Shown: positions 10,188 through 25,357, numbered from the stretch's first letter. The stretch is 64,000 bases of DNA from Arthrobacter sp. EPSL27 (GCF_001512305.1 NZ_LNUT01000005.1:499090-563089), one strand, 5' to 3'. The notes: generated from the sequence alone by a model not told the origin. A program made the numbers and translations.

Positions 10188-11101
10188 CGCTGCGGGCCGC
10201 CGTGCTCGGGCACCCCATCAGCCACTCCAAGTCACCGGCGCTGCACCGTGCCGCCTACGCCCGCCTGGGCATGGAGATGGACTACACGGCCATCGACGTG
10301 ACCGAGGATGCGTTGCCGGCCTTCATGGCCGGGGTCCGCGAGGACGTGCGGCAGGTCGGCAGCTGGCGGGGCCTGTCGGTCACCATGCCGCTGAAAACCG
10401 GCATGCTGAAAGAAGTGGATGAGGTCCGGGGCGTTGCCCGGGCATTGGGCGTCGTGAACACCGTCGCTGTCGAGCCCGCGGCGCCGGGGGACACTAACGG
10501 GGCCACCCGGCTGGTGGCCTACAACACCGACGTCGCCGGGATCGTCAACGCCCTGCGCTATGCCGGTGCCACGTCCGCGCCGAAGGCCGCCGTGCTGGGC
10601 GGAGGCGGCACCTCCGCAGCTGCCGTGGCGGCGCTGAAAGAACTGGACGCACCTTCCGCGGACGTCTTCGTCCGCGACGTCAGCCGCGCCGCGGAGGCGA
10701 AGGCAGCCGCTGCCGCCGTCGGCCTTCCGGTGCAGATCCTTCCCTTGGGCGGCGCGGCTGCCGCCCTGGCCGCGGCCGACGTCGTCATCTCCACCCTGCC
10801 GCCGCGGGCTGCCGACCCGCTGGCCGATGACCTCGCGCAGCTGTTCGGGCAGCGCGGGTCCGGATCCTCCCTTGAAGCGGCCCGGCCCGGGGTGCTGCTG
10901 GACGTCGCCTACGATCCCTGGCCCAGCCGGATCGCCGCCGCCTGGCAGGAAGCCGGCGGGACCGTGGTCCCGGGACTGGAGATGCTGATTTACCAGGCCG
11001 TGGAACAGGTCCGCCATTTCACCGGCCTGGGGGACGCCATGCCGGCCGAAGTCATAGATGTGATGTGTGACGCAGTCGGGGCGCCCCGACGGGTGTTCTA
11101 A
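10184..11101 (+). CDS. aroE: Shikimate dehydrogenase
   Basis: Reduces 3-dehydroshikimate to shikimate with NADPH. The 305-residue protein has the substrate block [20 protein letters not shown] at residue 8, [10 protein letters not shown] (catalytic Lys) near 70, NTDVAG near 110, and a Rossmann loop [14 protein letters not shown] near 139, ending with the conserved [12 protein letters not shown]. The ATG at 10184 overlaps the mltG stop as ATGA. Downstream aroC-aroK-aroB complete a chorismate gene block, so it is cotranscribed. Confidence 0.95.
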   Translation: MTLRAAVLGHPISHSKSPALHRAAYARLGMEMDYTAIDVTEDALPAFMAGVREDVRQVGSWRGLSVTMPLKTGMLKEVDEVRGVARALGVVNTVAVEPAAPGDTNGATRLVAYNTDVAGIVNALRYAGATSAPKAAVLGGGGTSAAAVAALKELDAPSADVFVRDVSRAAEAKAAAAAVGLPVQILPLGGAAAALAAADVVISTLPPRAADPLADDLAQLFGQRGSGSSLEAARPGVLLDVAYDPWPSRIAAAWQEAGGTVVPGLEMLIYQAVEQVRHFTGLGDAMPAEVIDVMCDAVGAPRRVF

Positions 11102-11127
11102 CCGCCTTACATGGCAGGATGGATTTT

Positions 11128-12326
11128 ATGTTGCGTTGGTTGACTGCCGGAGAATCCCATGGCCCGGCACTGGTCGGAATTATCGAAGGCGTGCCCGCCG
11201 GTGTTGAACTCACCAGCGCGCAGATCGCCGATTCACTGGCCCGCCGCCGCCTAGGCTACGGCCGCGGCGCGCGGATGAAGTTCGAGCAGGACGTGGTGAC
11301 CATCCTCGGCGGCGTCCGCCACGGCATCACCCAGGGCGGCCCCGTCGCCATCCAGGTCGGCAACACCGAATGGCCCAAGTGGGAGCAGATCATGTCCGCC
11401 GACCCGGTGGACCCCGAGGAACTGGCCAACCAGGCCCGCAACGCCCCGCTGACGCGCCCGCGTCCCGGCCACGCCGACTTCACGGGCATGCAGAAATACG
11501 GCTTCGATGAGGCCCGGCCCGTCCTCGAGCGCGCCAGCGCCCGCGAAACGGCAACCCGCGTGGCCCTCGGCACCGTAGCCTCCGCGTTCCTTAAGCAGCT
11601 CGGCATCGAACTGGTCTCGCACACGGTCTCGATCGCCAGCACCGCCGTTCCGGAAGGCCGGCCGCTGCCCGTCCCGGCCAACGTCCTGGCCCTCGACGCC
11701 GACCCGCTGCGCTGCTTCGACCGGGAAACCTCCGACGCCATGGTTGCCGAGGTCGACGTCGCCCACAAGGAAGGCGAAACCCTCGGCGGCGTGGTGGAGG
11801 TCCTGGCCTACGGACTCCCGCCGGGACTCGGCAGCTACGTCCATTGGGACCGGCGCCTCGACGCACGGCTGGCGGCCGCCCTGATGGGCATCCAGGCCAT
11901 CAAGGGCGTGGAAGTCGGGGACGGGTTCCTCACCGCATCCCGCCGCGGCTCGGCCGCACACGACGAGATCGTCAAGGACGCCGACGGCACCATCATCCGC
12001 ACCTCCAACCGCGCCGGCGGCATCGAAGGCGGTATGAGCATCGGCGATGTGCTGCGCGTCCGCGCCGCCATGAAGCCGATCGCCACCGTGCCCCGCGCGC
12101 TCAAGACCGTTGACGTCAGCACCGGCGAGGCCGCCAAGGCCCACCACCAGCGATCCGACGTCTGTGCCGTCCCCGCGGCCGGGGTGGTGGCCGAGGCCAT
12201 GGTGGCGCTGGTCCTGGCCGAGGCCGTCATGGAAAAGTTCGGCGGCGATTCCGTGCAGGAAACCGCCCGCAACATCAAGGGTTATCTGGACAACATTCCG
12301 GCGTCCCTGGACTCGATCGGCCAGTA

Positions 12327-12327
<1 letters not shown>
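11128..12327 (+). CDS. aroC: Chorismate synthase
   Basis: Converts EPSP to chorismate using reduced FMN. The 399-residue protein starts [20 protein letters not shown], the standard family N-terminus, and contains [13 protein letters not shown], the [20 protein letters not shown] loop, [14 protein letters not shown] and [10 protein letters not shown] chose the ATG at 11128 rather than the in-frame ATG at 11119 because AGGATGG is then correctly spaced and it matches the conserved start. The stop overlaps the aroK GTG by one base. Confidence 0.97.
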
Positions 12328-14019
<1,692 letters not shown>

Positions 14020-14020
<1 letters not shown>

Positions 14021-14535
14021 TGGCTTTTCCCAGCGGCACCAGCGACTGGCCGGACGCAGGCTTCCCGGGGATCAAGATCAACCCGGACAGCCTGGTCGCG
14101 GAGGTTGTCAACGAGGAAGCCTGCGCCGCGGCACTGGCCGCTTCCACCGACCCCGGTGACGTGATCTTCGTGCGCCTCGTCGAGGGGCACGCCGCCGAGG
14201 CCGCCGAGCTGCTCGCCGAAGCCCGGTACGCCGATCCCGCCTCGCTGCGCCTGCGGATTTTCGAAGCGGACGTCCTGCGGGTCTCCAACCGGCTGGACCG
14301 GGCCGTGGACCTGTTCCGCCAGCTGCTGGCCGAGACCCACGGCACGCCGGACGAGGCCGCCATCCGCCAGCACCTGGGCCGGGCCTATTTCGCCAGCGGC
14401 AACATTGCCGCCGCCGTCGAATCCTTCACCAAAGCCCTCGACCTCCGGGTCGCCGGCTCCGCCGATGCGGCCCTGATCTACGCCTCCACGGTGGCGCTGC
14501 GGCGCGCCCGGGACGTGGCGGATCTCGCCTCCTGA
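14020..14535 (+). CDS. TPR-containing hypothetical protein at the end of the aro cluster
   Basis: A 171-residue soluble protein starting MAFPSGTSDWPDAGFPGIKI. From about residue 45 it is all alpha-helical with TPR-like spacing: HAAEAAELLAEARYADPASL, RLDRAVDLFRQLLAETHG, and a clear TPR unit AIRQHLGRAYFASGNIAAAV followed by ESFTKALDL. Its ATG shares a base with the aroB stop (TGATG), so translation is coupled. No catalytic motif is visible. TPRs bind other proteins; a partner is not identifiable here. This may be an actinobacterial accessory to the shikimate cluster, but that is inference from position. Confidence 0.78.
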
Positions 14536-14603
14536 TCCGAGGTCCAAAAACCCCTTGCGGCAGCGCCGCACGGGCCCGTCCGGCAGCCCGGGGACAAAAC
14601 CGG

Positions 14604-14609
14604 TAGAAT
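14604..14609 (+). promoter_or_regulatory. Candidate -10 box (TAGAAT) for efp-nusB
   Basis: GGTAGAATGG is a good actinobacterial -10 and gives an efp leader of about 95-100 nt. The leader holds two copies of GCTGGCAGC (about 14637 and 14671) and a CAGCC/GGCTG pairing. No clear -35. Confidence 0.5.
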
Positions 14610-14713
14610 GGTTCTTGGATTTTTGATAAATACGCGCTGGCAGCCATTCGGCCTGCTTGCCTGGCATAACGGCTGGCAGCTGAAAGCAGCTAGACACGAA
14701 CCCGAAGGATACT

Positions 14714-15277
14714 GTGGCAACCACTAACGACATCAAGAACGGAACCGTCCTTAAGCTTGAGGGCCAGCTCTGGAACGTCATTGAGTTCCAGCACGTCAAG
14801 CCAGGCAAGGGCGGCGCGTTTGTGCGCACCAAGATGCGCAACGTGATGTCCGGCAAGGTGGTCGACAAGACCTTCAACGCCGGACTCAAGATCGAGACCG
14901 CCACGGTCGACCGCCGCGACTACCAGTACCTGTACCAGGACGGCGCGGACTTCGTATTCATGGACACGACCGACTTCGACCAGCTCACCGTTCCGGGTGC
15001 AACCGTCGGTGACGCCACCAACTTCATGCTCGAGAACCAGATGGTGAACATCGCCATCCACGAGGGCAACCCACTCTACATCGAGCTGCCCCCGAGCGTC
15101 GTGCTCGAGATCACCTACACGGAGCCGGGCCTGCAGGGCGACCGCTCCTCGGCCGGCACCAAGCCCGCCACCCTTGAAACCGGCTACGAGATCCAGGTGC
15201 CCCTGTTCGTCGAGAACAACACCAAGGTCAAGGTGGACACCCGCGACGGCAGCTACCTCGGCCGGGTCAACGACTAG
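14714..15277 (+). CDS. efp: Elongation factor P
   Basis: EF-P relieves ribosome stalling at polyproline stretches. At 187 residues it has the three beta-barrel layout. The tip loop [11 protein letters not shown] at about residues 30-40 carries the conserved Lys that is modified in some bacteria; no modification genes (epmA/epmB) lie nearby. The C-terminus [20 protein letters not shown] is the classic EF-P signature. GTG start preceded by CGAAGGATACT. nusB starts on the last base of the stop codon. Confidence 0.98.
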   Translation: MATTNDIKNGTVLKLEGQLWNVIEFQHVKPGKGGAFVRTKMRNVMSGKVVDKTFNAGLKIETATVDRRDYQYLYQDGADFVFMDTTDFDQLTVPGATVGDATNFMLENQMVNIAIHEGNPLYIELPPSVVLEITYTEPGLQGDRSSAGTKPATLETGYEIQVPLFVENNTKVKVDTRDGSYLGRVND

Positions 15278-15687
15278 TGAGCGCACGCGGTAAGGCCCGT
15301 AACAGGGCACTGGATGTTCTCTTCGAGGCGGAGCAGCGCTCCGTGTCGGCGTTCGATGTGCTGAAGGCCCGCCGGGAGCGGACGGATCAGATCGTCAATC
15401 CGTACACGCTCGAAATCGTCGAAGGCGTCATCTCCCACCAGAGCGCCATCGACGAGTTCCTGGAAACCTACTCGCAGGGGTGGACGCTGGAGCGGATGCC
15501 GTCCGTGGACCGCATCATCCTGCGGATCGGCACCTGGGAGCTGCTCTACAACGACGACGTGCCCGACGGCGTCGCCGTCAGCGAAGCCGTGGCACTGGCC
15601 AAGACCCTGTCCACGGACGAGTCGCCGTCGTTCATCAACGGCCTGCTGGGCCGCCTGCAGCAGCTGAAGCCCTCGCTGCTGGCGTAA
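15277..15687 (+). CDS. nusB: Transcription antitermination protein NusB
   Basis: NusB with NusE binds boxA on rRNA transcripts and prevents early termination. The 136-residue helical protein opens RGKARNRALDVLFEAEQRSV and contains VDRIILRIGTWELLY and EAVALAKTLSTDESPSFING, the family hallmarks. The GTG overlaps the efp TAG by one base. A strong terminator 24 nt downstream closes the efp-nusB unit. Odd detail: the stop region repeats TAAGCG twice within 15 nt. Confidence 0.97.
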   Translation: MSARGKARNRALDVLFEAEQRSVSAFDVLKARRERTDQIVNPYTLEIVEGVISHQSAIDEFLETYSQGWTLERMPSVDRIILRIGTWELLYNDDVPDGVAVSEAVALAKTLSTDESPSFINGLLGRLQQLKPSLLA

Positions 15688-15709
15688 GCGGCTTAAGCGC
15701 TGCGCAACG

Positions 15710-15758
15710 AAGAACCCCGCCCGGGTCACCTGAACTGGTCACCCGGGCGGGGTTCTTT
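15710..15758. terminator. Terminator between nusB and the convergent PrsW gene
   Basis: 20-nt arms at 15711-15730 and 15737-15756 (AGAACCCCGCCCGGGT type) pair with a single mismatch around a 6-nt loop, followed by TTTT. Its near symmetry, with A-rich bases on the other side, lets it serve both strands. Confidence 0.88.
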
Positions 15759-15817
15759 TGTGCCTCCGTTTTCGTCCCTGTTTCTTTGTCCCTGTCCCGT
15801 TTGTCCCTATCGGGGAG

Positions 15818-17077
15818 TCAGCCCACGACGGCGGCGCGGAGCGCGGTGATCTCGGCGAGCTGCTGCCGCTCATCGAGCTGATGCGCGGGGACGTCCCGGC
15901 CGCTGAGGATGCGCTGCCGGGTGAAGGCGAGCTGCGTGGCGGCATGGACCAAGGCCTTCATCTGCGGGCCACGGCCGGTGGAGGCCGCCCAGCGAACGGC
16001 CGAGCGGCGGCCGGCGCCGGTGGCCAGCATCTCCACCTCCGCCGCGGTGAACCAGCCGGCCGCCGCATACTCCTTCAGGCGCTGGCGGGTGAGGCGGCGC
16101 TCCGCGACCTGCAGCAGCACGATCACCAGGACCGCCAGGAGGAAGATGGGCACCTGGACCAGAATGTACGTGGCCAGGAAGTTCGCGCCCATGCTGTTCC
16201 ACGCACTGTGCAGCAGCATCGCCGGGACCAGGCCGACGCCGAACGCCAGCACGGACAGGCCGTTGTGCCAGCGGCGCGCGGCGAAGCCCATGATCAGGCC
16301 GGTGGTGCCGGTGAAGATGGCGTGGGCGAACGGCGACATGACCCCGCGGAGGAAGAACACCACAGCCAGCTCCGTGCCGGGATCGCTCGATTCGGCGATC
16401 GCCCGGCCGAAATAGAGGATGTTCTCGGTGAACGCGAACCCGGCCGCGATGGTGAACGCGAACACCACACCGTCCACCGGGCCGTCGAAGTGCTTCCGGG
16501 CGAAGAGCAGGAGCAGCAGCAGGCCCAGGGACTTGGCGAACTCCTCGACCACCGGGGCCTGCACGGTCACGGCGAACGTCGTATAGTCCAGCCCGGACGC
16601 CGGCCCCGCCACGGCCGAGAAATAGGGCTGCAGGATCATGGTCACGGCAATCGAGACCGCAGCGCCCCACACGAACGCGAACACCAGCAGCGGCCGGGGC
16701 TCCGGCTCCCAGCGGTCAATGAAGCGCACAGTCAGCAGAACGGTGCCCAGGGGGATGAGCGAGGCGATGAAGCCGACCACGAAGCCGGAGATGCCCGTGC
16801 TGCCCAGGAGGAACGGCAGCACCAGGAAGAGGCTGAAGAACCCCAGGAACACGCCCGCCACCAGCAGTCCGGACACGGAGCCGCGGCGGCGCGGGGCCTG
16901 CGGGGCAGGCGGGAGCCCCGGGCTGGGCCGGCCGGAGCTGTTGGCCGGCGCTGGCCGGTAGTACTCCGGCTGTACATGCCCGAGCCAGGTCGGATTCGCC
17001 TGCTGGGGCAGCGGCCGCTGGTGGCCGGGGGAGTAGCCGGGGTGCCCCGGCCCCGGGCGCGGATCGTTCATCGTCAT
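15818..17077 (-). CDS. PrsW-type intramembrane metalloprotease (CPBP-like)
   Basis: A 419-residue integral membrane protein. Residues 1-60 are a Pro/Gly/Gln-rich cytoplasmic tail (PGPGHPGYSPGHQRPLPQQA); at least eight hydrophobic spans follow. The active-site blocks of the PrsW/CPBP superfamily are present: APVVEEFAKSLGL (Glu-Glu), FAFTENILYFGRA, HAIFTGTTGLIMG and LLHSAWN. PrsW proteases start regulated proteolysis of anti-sigma factors in Bacillus, but actinobacterial homologues lack a known substrate and no anti-sigma gene is adjacent. The ATG at 17077 begins MTMNDPRPGP; another start at 17071 and a longer frame upstream exist, with no strong ribosome site to decide. Confidence 0.88.
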   Translation of the reverse strand: MTMNDPRPGPGHPGYSPGHQRPLPQQANPTWLGHVQPEYYRPAPANSSGRPSPGLPPAPQAPRRRGSVSGLLVAGVFLGFFSLFLVLPFLLGSTGISGFVVGFIASLIPLGTVLLTVRFIDRWEPEPRPLLVFAFVWGAAVSIAVTMILQPYFSAVAGPASGLDYTTFAVTVQAPVVEEFAKSLGLLLLLLFARKHFDGPVDGVVFAFTIAAGFAFTENILYFGRAIAESSDPGTELAVVFFLRGVMSPFAHAIFTGTTGLIMGFAARRWHNGLSVLAFGVGLVPAMLLHSAWNSMGANFLATYILVQVPIFLLAVLVIVLLQVAERRLTRQRLKEYAAAGWFTAAEVEMLATGAGRRSAVRWAASTGRGPQMKALVHAATQLAFTRQRILSGRDVPAHQLDERQQLAEITALRAAVVG

Positions 17078-17181
17078 GGTCCCGAGCCTATGTCCGTGTG
17101 AGCTTAAACGCATGCCCGCGCCGCAGGGCGCCATTCCCGCTGTGGTAATTTGGGAAGGCAAACAATCCTTTTTTAATTCCG

Positions 17182-17205
17182 TCCCGTGAGGCGGGGAAAG
17201 GGGAG
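17182..17205 (+). promoter_or_regulatory. Candidate PyrR-binding hairpin and SD of the pyr operon
   Basis: UCCC (17182-17185) pairs with GGGA (17194-17197) around a loop containing GUGAGGC (17186-17192). This resembles the UCC-n-GUGAGG-type loop bound by PyrR. The SD AAGGGGAG (17198-17205) follows at once, so PyrR bound here could block pyrR translation. Confidence 0.5.
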
Positions 17206-17212
17206 ACGAGCG

Positions 17213-17827
17213 TTGACTTCTGTTCCAGAAGCACCGGTTCCGGCCAAGGTTGTTCTTACCCGAGTGGTACTCAGCCAGGCGGACATCGACCGTGCACTCA
17301 CTCGTATCGCCCATGAGATTCTCGAGTCCAACAAGGGCTCCCAGGACCTGGTCCTGTTGGGCATCCCGCGCCGGGGCTACCCCCTCGCCGTCCGGCTCGC
17401 CGCCAAGATTGCCGCCGCCGATCCCACCGTGGACCCCGCCGCGATCGTCGGCCAGCTCGACGTGACCATGTTCCGCGACGATCTCTCCCACCAGGGCACC
17501 CGCCCGGTCTACCCCACCCAGCTGCCGCGCACCGGCATCGACAACAAAGTCGTGGTCCTGATCGACGACGTCCTCTACTCCGGCCGCACCATCCGGGCCG
17601 CCCTGGACGCCCTGATCGACCTCGGCCGCCCGCGCATCGTCCGCCTCGCGGTCCTGATCGACCGCGGCCACCGCGAGCTGCCCATCCGCGCGGACCACGT
17701 CGGAAAGAACCTCCCCACCTCCTCGGCCGAAAAAGTCCGGGTCCGGCTCGAGGAAACCGACTCCGCCGGAGACGGGGAAACAGGCGGCACCCCGGTCAAC
17801 GAAGTGGTCATCGAGGCCACAGCATGA
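17213..17827 (+). CDS. pyrR: Bifunctional pyr operon regulator / uracil phosphoribosyltransferase PyrR
   Basis: PyrR binds pyr mRNA in response to UMP/UTP and has a weak UPRTase activity. It is about 204 residues from the TTG at 17213, which sits 7 nt after AAGGGGAG; a GTG at 17186 lies inside the proposed RNA hairpin. Family blocks: [33 protein letters not shown], the PRPP loop [18 protein letters not shown] (about residues 110-127) and [24 protein letters not shown] text (seen as [17 protein letters not shown]). It heads the pyr operon and overlaps pyrB by 4 bp. In mycobacteria PyrR acts by translational repression; the leader here fits that. Confidence 0.95.
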   Translation: MTSVPEAPVPAKVVLTRVVLSQADIDRALTRIAHEILESNKGSQDLVLLGIPRRGYPLAVRLAAKIAAADPTVDPAAIVGQLDVTMFRDDLSHQGTRPVYPTQLPRTGIDNKVVVLIDDVLYSGRTIRAALDALIDLGRPRIVRLAVLIDRGHRELPIRADHVGKNLPTSSAEKVRVRLEETDSAGDGETGGTPVNEVVIEATA

Positions 17828-18861
17828 GGCACCTGCTGTCCACGGAGGACCTGAGCCTGGCCAACGCCATCCGCATCCTCGACACCGCCGAGGAAATGGC
17901 GGCCGTGGGGGAGCGCGAAGTCAAAAAGCTCCCCGCGCTCCGCGGCCGCACGGTGGTCAACCTGTTCTTCGAGGACTCCACCCGCACCCGGATCTCCTTC
18001 GAGGCCGCCGCCAAACGGCTCTCCGCCGACGTCATCAACTTCGCCGCAAAAGGCTCCTCCGTCTCCAAGGGCGAATCCCTCAAGGACACGGCCCAGACGC
18101 TCTCCGCGATGGGCGCCGACGCCGTCGTGATCCGGCACTGGGCCTCCGGCGCCCCGCACCGGCTCGCCGATACCGACTGGATCGACGCCGCCGTCATCAA
18201 CGCCGGCGACGGCACCCACGAACACCCCACGCAGGCACTCCTGGATGCCTTCACCATGCGACGCCACTGGGCACGGCTGGCCGGCACCCCGTCCGCGGGG
18301 GCCGACCTCAAAGGCATGCGGGTTGCGATTGCCGGGGACGTGCTGCACTCCCGGGTGGCCCGGTCCAACGTCTGGCTCCTGCGCACCCTCGGCGCCGACG
18401 TGACCCTGGTGGCCCCGCCCACGCTGCTGCCGATCGGCGTCGAGAAGTGGCCCTGCAAGGTCAGCTACGATCTGGACCAGACCTTGGCCGGCGGCGTCGA
18501 CGCGATGATGATGCTGCGTGTGCAGGGCGAGCGGATGAACGCCTCGTTCTTTCCCACCACCCGCGAATACTCGCGCCGCTGGGGCTTCGACGACAACCGG
18601 CTCCGTGCCTTGGACAGCCTGGGCTTCAAGGACACCATCATCATGCACCCCGGGCCGATGAACCGCGGCCTGGAAATCTCCTCCGCCGCCGCCGATTCGC
18701 CCCGGTCCACGGTGCTGGCGCAGGTCCGCAACGGCGTGTCCATCCGCATGGCGGCCCTCTACCTGCTGCTCTCCGGGGACACCCGCGAACCGGCGCACCA
18801 CACCGCTTCCACCCATTCCGCAGCGACCAACCCGGCCCACGCCACCAAGGAGAGCCACTAA
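17824..18861 (+). CDS. pyrB: Aspartate carbamoyltransferase catalytic subunit
   Basis: Condenses carbamoyl phosphate and aspartate. The 345-residue protein has the carbamoyl-phosphate loop [19 protein letters not shown] at about residue 48, [15 protein letters not shown] near 79, and [10 protein letters not shown] near 135. No regulatory pyrI gene follows, as usual for Gram-positives. An extra about 20-residue His/Thr/Ala-rich tail precedes the stop. ATG overlaps pyrR TGA; pyrC starts on the last base of the stop, with AAGGAG at 18847-18852. Confidence 0.97.
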   Translation: MRHLLSTEDLSLANAIRILDTAEEMAAVGEREVKKLPALRGRTVVNLFFEDSTRTRISFEAAAKRLSADVINFAAKGSSVSKGESLKDTAQTLSAMGADAVVIRHWASGAPHRLADTDWIDAAVINAGDGTHEHPTQALLDAFTMRRHWARLAGTPSAGADLKGMRVAIAGDVLHSRVARSNVWLLRTLGADVTLVAPPTLLPIGVEKWPCKVSYDLDQTLAGGVDAMMMLRVQGERMNASFFPTTREYSRRWGFDDNRLRALDSLGFKDTIIMHPGPMNRGLEISSAAADSPRSTVLAQVRNGVSIRMAALYLLLSGDTREPAHHTASTHSAATNPAHATKESH

Positions 18862-20252
18862 TGGCATCACAGCACCACGACGCCGGCGCCGGCGCCTACC
18901 TGATCCGCGGCGCCGCCATTCTCGGCGGGGCTCCCGAGGACCTCCTCATCCGCGACGGGATCATCGCCGAACGCGGCCAGGACCTGTCCGCGGATGGCGC
19001 AAGAGTGAGGAACGCAACAGTAATTGACGCCGCCGGGCTGGTCGCCCTGCCCGGCATGGTGGACATCCACACACACCTGCGCGAACCGGGCCGCGAGGAC
19101 GCCGAAACGGTCGAGACCGGCACCCGCGCCGCCGCCCTGGGCGGCTACACCGCCGTGCACGCCATGGCGAACAGCACCCCGGTGGCTGACACCGCCGGCG
19201 TCGTCGAACAGGTCCTCACCCTGGGCCGCACAGCCGGCTGGGTGGACGTCCGCCCGGTGGGCGCCGTGACGGTGGGCCTCGCGGGGGAGCAGCTCGCCGA
19301 ACTCGGCGCCATGGCCGATTCCCGCGCGCACGTCCGGGTCTTCTCCGACGACGGCATCTGCGTCCACGATCCCGTCCTGATGCGCCGCGCGCTGGAATAC
19401 GTCAAGGCGTTCGACGGCGTCGTCGCCCAGCATGCGCAGGAACCGCGCCTCACCGCCGGCGCGCAGATGAACGAGGGCGACGTCTCCGCCGTCCTGGGCC
19501 TCACCGGCTGGCCGGCCGTCGCCGAGGAAAGCATCATCGCCCGCGACGTCCTCCTGGCCCAGCACGTCGGCTCCCGGCTCCACGTCTGCCACGTCTCCAC
19601 CGCCGGATCCGTCGAGATCATCCGGTGGGCCAAGTCCCGCGGGGTCAACGTCACCGCCGAGGTCACGCCGCACCACCTCTGGCTCACCGACGAGCTTGCC
19701 CGCAGCTACGACCCCGTTTACAAGGTCAACCCGCCGCTGCGCACCGACGCCGACGTCCAGGCCCTGCGCGCCGCGCTGGCCGACGGAACCATCGACGTCG
19801 TGGGCACCGACCACGCCCCGCACCCGAGCGAGCACAAGGAATGCGAGTGGGCCCAGGCGGCCATGGGCATGACCGGGCTGGAGACCGCGCTGTCCGTGGT
19901 GCAGCACACCATGATCGAAACCGGCCTGATGGGCTGGGCCGACTTCGCCCGCGTCACGTCCACCGCCCCCGCCGCGATCGGCCGGGTGGCCGACCAGGGC
20001 CGCGGGCTCGACGCCGGCGAACCCGCAAACGTCACACTCGTGGACCCGGCTGCGCGCTGGACCGTGGACCCTTCTAAGATGGCAACCATGGGCCGCAACT
20101 CTCCGTTTGCCGGACGGGAACTCCCCGGCAAGGTGGTGGCAACGTTCTTCAAGGGCCACCCCACCGTGCTGGACGGCAAACTCAACACCCCGTACCGCTG
20201 GCTTGCCGAAACACCGGAGCTGCCCGGCACCGCAGCGGCTGGCAGCCTCTGA
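18861..20252 (+). CDS. pyrC: Dihydroorotase
   Basis: Cyclises carbamoyl-aspartate to dihydroorotate. The 463-residue type I enzyme has the metal motif VDIHTHLREPG near residue 65, NSTPVADT near 107, HVCHVSTAGSV (metal His residues) near 240, and GTDHAPHPSEH near 313. The start is fixed by AAGGAG 8 nt upstream, not by frames that remain open inside pyrB. The stop base is shared with the next start, so it is tightly coupled. Confidence 0.97.
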   Translation: MASQHHDAGAGAYLIRGAAILGGAPEDLLIRDGIIAERGQDLSADGARVRNATVIDAAGLVALPGMVDIHTHLREPGREDAETVETGTRAAALGGYTAVHAMANSTPVADTAGVVEQVLTLGRTAGWVDVRPVGAVTVGLAGEQLAELGAMADSRAHVRVFSDDGICVHDPVLMRRALEYVKAFDGVVAQHAQEPRLTAGAQMNEGDVSAVLGLTGWPAVAEESIIARDVLLAQHVGSRLHVCHVSTAGSVEIIRWAKSRGVNVTAEVTPHHLWLTDELARSYDPVYKVNPPLRTDADVQALRAALADGTIDVVGTDHAPHPSEHKECEWAQAAMGMTGLETALSVVQHTMIETGLMGWADFARVTSTAPAAIGRVADQGRGLDAGEPANVTLVDPAARWTVDPSKMATMGRNSPFAGRELPGKVVATFFKGHPTVLDGKLNTPYRWLAETPELPGTAAAGSL

Positions 20253-20770
20253 TGGTCAAGGAACTCTCACTCATCCTGACCCTGGTGCTCATCGCCGTCG
20301 CGCTGGTCCTCATCTGGCTCGGCTGGCGGAACCGGCTGCGCCGCCAGTCCGACGTCGAGCCCCTGCCGGAAATGCCCGCGGAGCTCGGTGCCGCGCTGGC
20401 CGTGGCGGACGGCCAGTACGTGGCCACCACCACCGCCGGTGACTGGCTGGACCGCATTGCCGTGCACAACCTCGGCATCCGGACCAACGCCGAACTCAGC
20501 GTCCACCCGGAGGGTGTGCTGTTCGACCGGTCCGGCGCCGGGCCGGTGTTCATCCCGGCCGCCAGCCTCACCGGGGTGCGGCAGGAAAGCGGCATGGCCG
20601 GGAAGTTCGTCGAAAAGGACGGCCTCTTGGTGCTCAGCTGGATGCTGGGCAGCCGTGAACTGGACTCCGGGTTCCGCACCCGGCACGCCGGCGACAAAGC
20701 CACCCTCCTCACCGCCCTGCAAGATTTGATCCCCGCGGCCCCCCAGGCCAATGCCGATAGTGGAAAGTAA
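20252..20770 (+). CDS. Conserved PH-like-domain membrane protein of the actinobacterial pyr operon
   Basis: A 172-residue protein with an N-terminal span ([20 protein letters not shown], residues 5-24), a basic stop-transfer (WRNRLRR), and a soluble beta-rich domain (residues 50-160: [39 protein letters not shown]). It corresponds in position and layout to the membrane/export protein found between pyrC and carA in Mycobacterium (Rv1382 position), now described as PH-like. Its role in pyrimidine synthesis is unknown; conserved placement suggests membrane tethering or regulation, which is inference. It overlaps the carA reading frame region only if an upstream carA start is used. Confidence 0.83.
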   Translation: MVKELSLILTLVLIAVALVLIWLGWRNRLRRQSDVEPLPEMPAELGAALAVADGQYVATTTAGDWLDRIAVHNLGIRTNAELSVHPEGVLFDRSGAGPVFIPAASLTGVRQESGMAGKFVEKDGLLVLSWMLGSRELDSGFRTRHAGDKATLLTALQDLIPAAPQANADSGK

Positions 20771-20774
20771 CGAC

Positions 20775-22024
20775 GTGACGGACCCGAACCCCATGACATC
20801 AACCGCAGCAACTGCAACAGCCTCCGCAGCGCCGGAACCCGCCGTCCTCGTCCTCGAGGACGGCCGGATCTTCCGCGGGACCAGCTACGGCGCCACCGGC
20901 ACCGCCCTCGGCGAGGCCGTGTTCGCGACCGGCATGACCGGCTACCAGGAGACCATCACGGACCCCTCCTACGCCCGGCAGCTGGTGGTGCAGACCGCCC
21001 CGCACATCGGCAACACCGGTGTGAACAAGGACGACGCCGAGTCCCGGCGCATCTGGGTGGCCGGCTACATTGTCCGCGAGGCCGCCCGGCGCCCCTCAAA
21101 CTGGCGCTCCGAGCGCTCCCTGGACGAGGAGCTGGCCGAGCAGGGCGTCGTCGGCATCCAGGGCGTGGACACCCGCGCCATCACCCGCCACCTGCGCGAA
21201 CACAAGACCATGCGCGCCGGGATCTTCTCCGGCGACGCCGTCGGCACCGACAAGGAGCTCCTGGACGCGGTCTTGGCGAGCGCCCCCATGGAGGGCTCGC
21301 GGCTGGCCGAGGAAGTCAGCGTGGACGAGGCCTACATCGTGGAGCCCAAGGACTGGGGCTGGGACGGCGAACCGCGGTTCACCATCGCCGCGATCGATCT
21401 GGGCATCAAGCGGATGACCCCCATCCGGTTCGCCGAGCGCGGCGTCCGGGTGCATGTCCTCCCGGCCACCGCCACCCTGGCGGACGTCCAGGCGGTCAAC
21501 CCGGACGGCTTCTTTATGTCCAACGGCCCCGGCGACCCCGCCACCGCCGACAACCAGGTCAAGCTGCTCCGCTCCGTCCTGGACGAGAAGATCCCGTACT
21601 TTGGCATCTGCTTCGGCAACCAGATCCTGGGCCGCGCCCTGGGCTTCGGCACCTACAAGCTGCGCTACGGCCACCGCGGCATCAACCAGCCCGTGATGGA
21701 CCGCCGCACCGGCAAGGTGGAGATCACCTCGCAGAACCACGGCTTCGCCGTCGACGCCCCGCTTGAGGGTGCCACGCAGGCCCCCGAGGAGCGCTTCGGC
21801 CGTGTTGAGGTCAGCCACGTGAGCCTCAACGACGACGTCGTCGAGGGCCTGTCCTGCCTCGACATCCCGGCCTTCTCGGTCCAGTACCACCCCGAGGCGG
21901 CCTCCGGCCCGCACGACGCCGCCTACCTCTTCGACCGCTTCATCGATCTGATGGCGGACGCTGCCCCGAAGAGCGCAGCAGCTGCAACGACTTCCACCGA
22001 ATCCAAGACTGAGGACAAGAAGTA

Positions 22025-22025
<1 letters not shown>
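20775..22025 (+). CDS. carA: Carbamoyl-phosphate synthase small chain (glutaminase)
   Basis: Releases ammonia from glutamine for CarB. It is about 416 residues. The N-terminal CarA domain ([34 protein letters not shown]) is followed by the class I amidotransferase domain with the nucleophile Cys in [16 protein letters not shown] (about residue 278) and catalytic His in [13 protein letters not shown]. The GTG at 20775 has GGAAAG 7 nt upstream; an ATG at 20793 is possible and a longer frame from 20751 lacks a ribosome site. The first 20 residues are Thr/Ala-rich. carB begins at the shared TAATG. Confidence 0.97.

Positions 22026-25349
<3,324 letters not shown>

Positions 25350-25357
<8 letters not shown>

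Noticed and set aside
15758..17101. 447-codon open frame antisense to the PrsW gene
   Set aside because: The opposite strand encodes a membrane protease with clear active-site motifs; this frame is His/Glu/Arg/Gln-rich shadow.
17078..17698. N-terminal extension of the PrsW gene opposite pyrR
   Set aside because: The extra 200 residues have no conserved content and would cover the pyrR promoter and coding region; the PrsW protein is complete from 17077.
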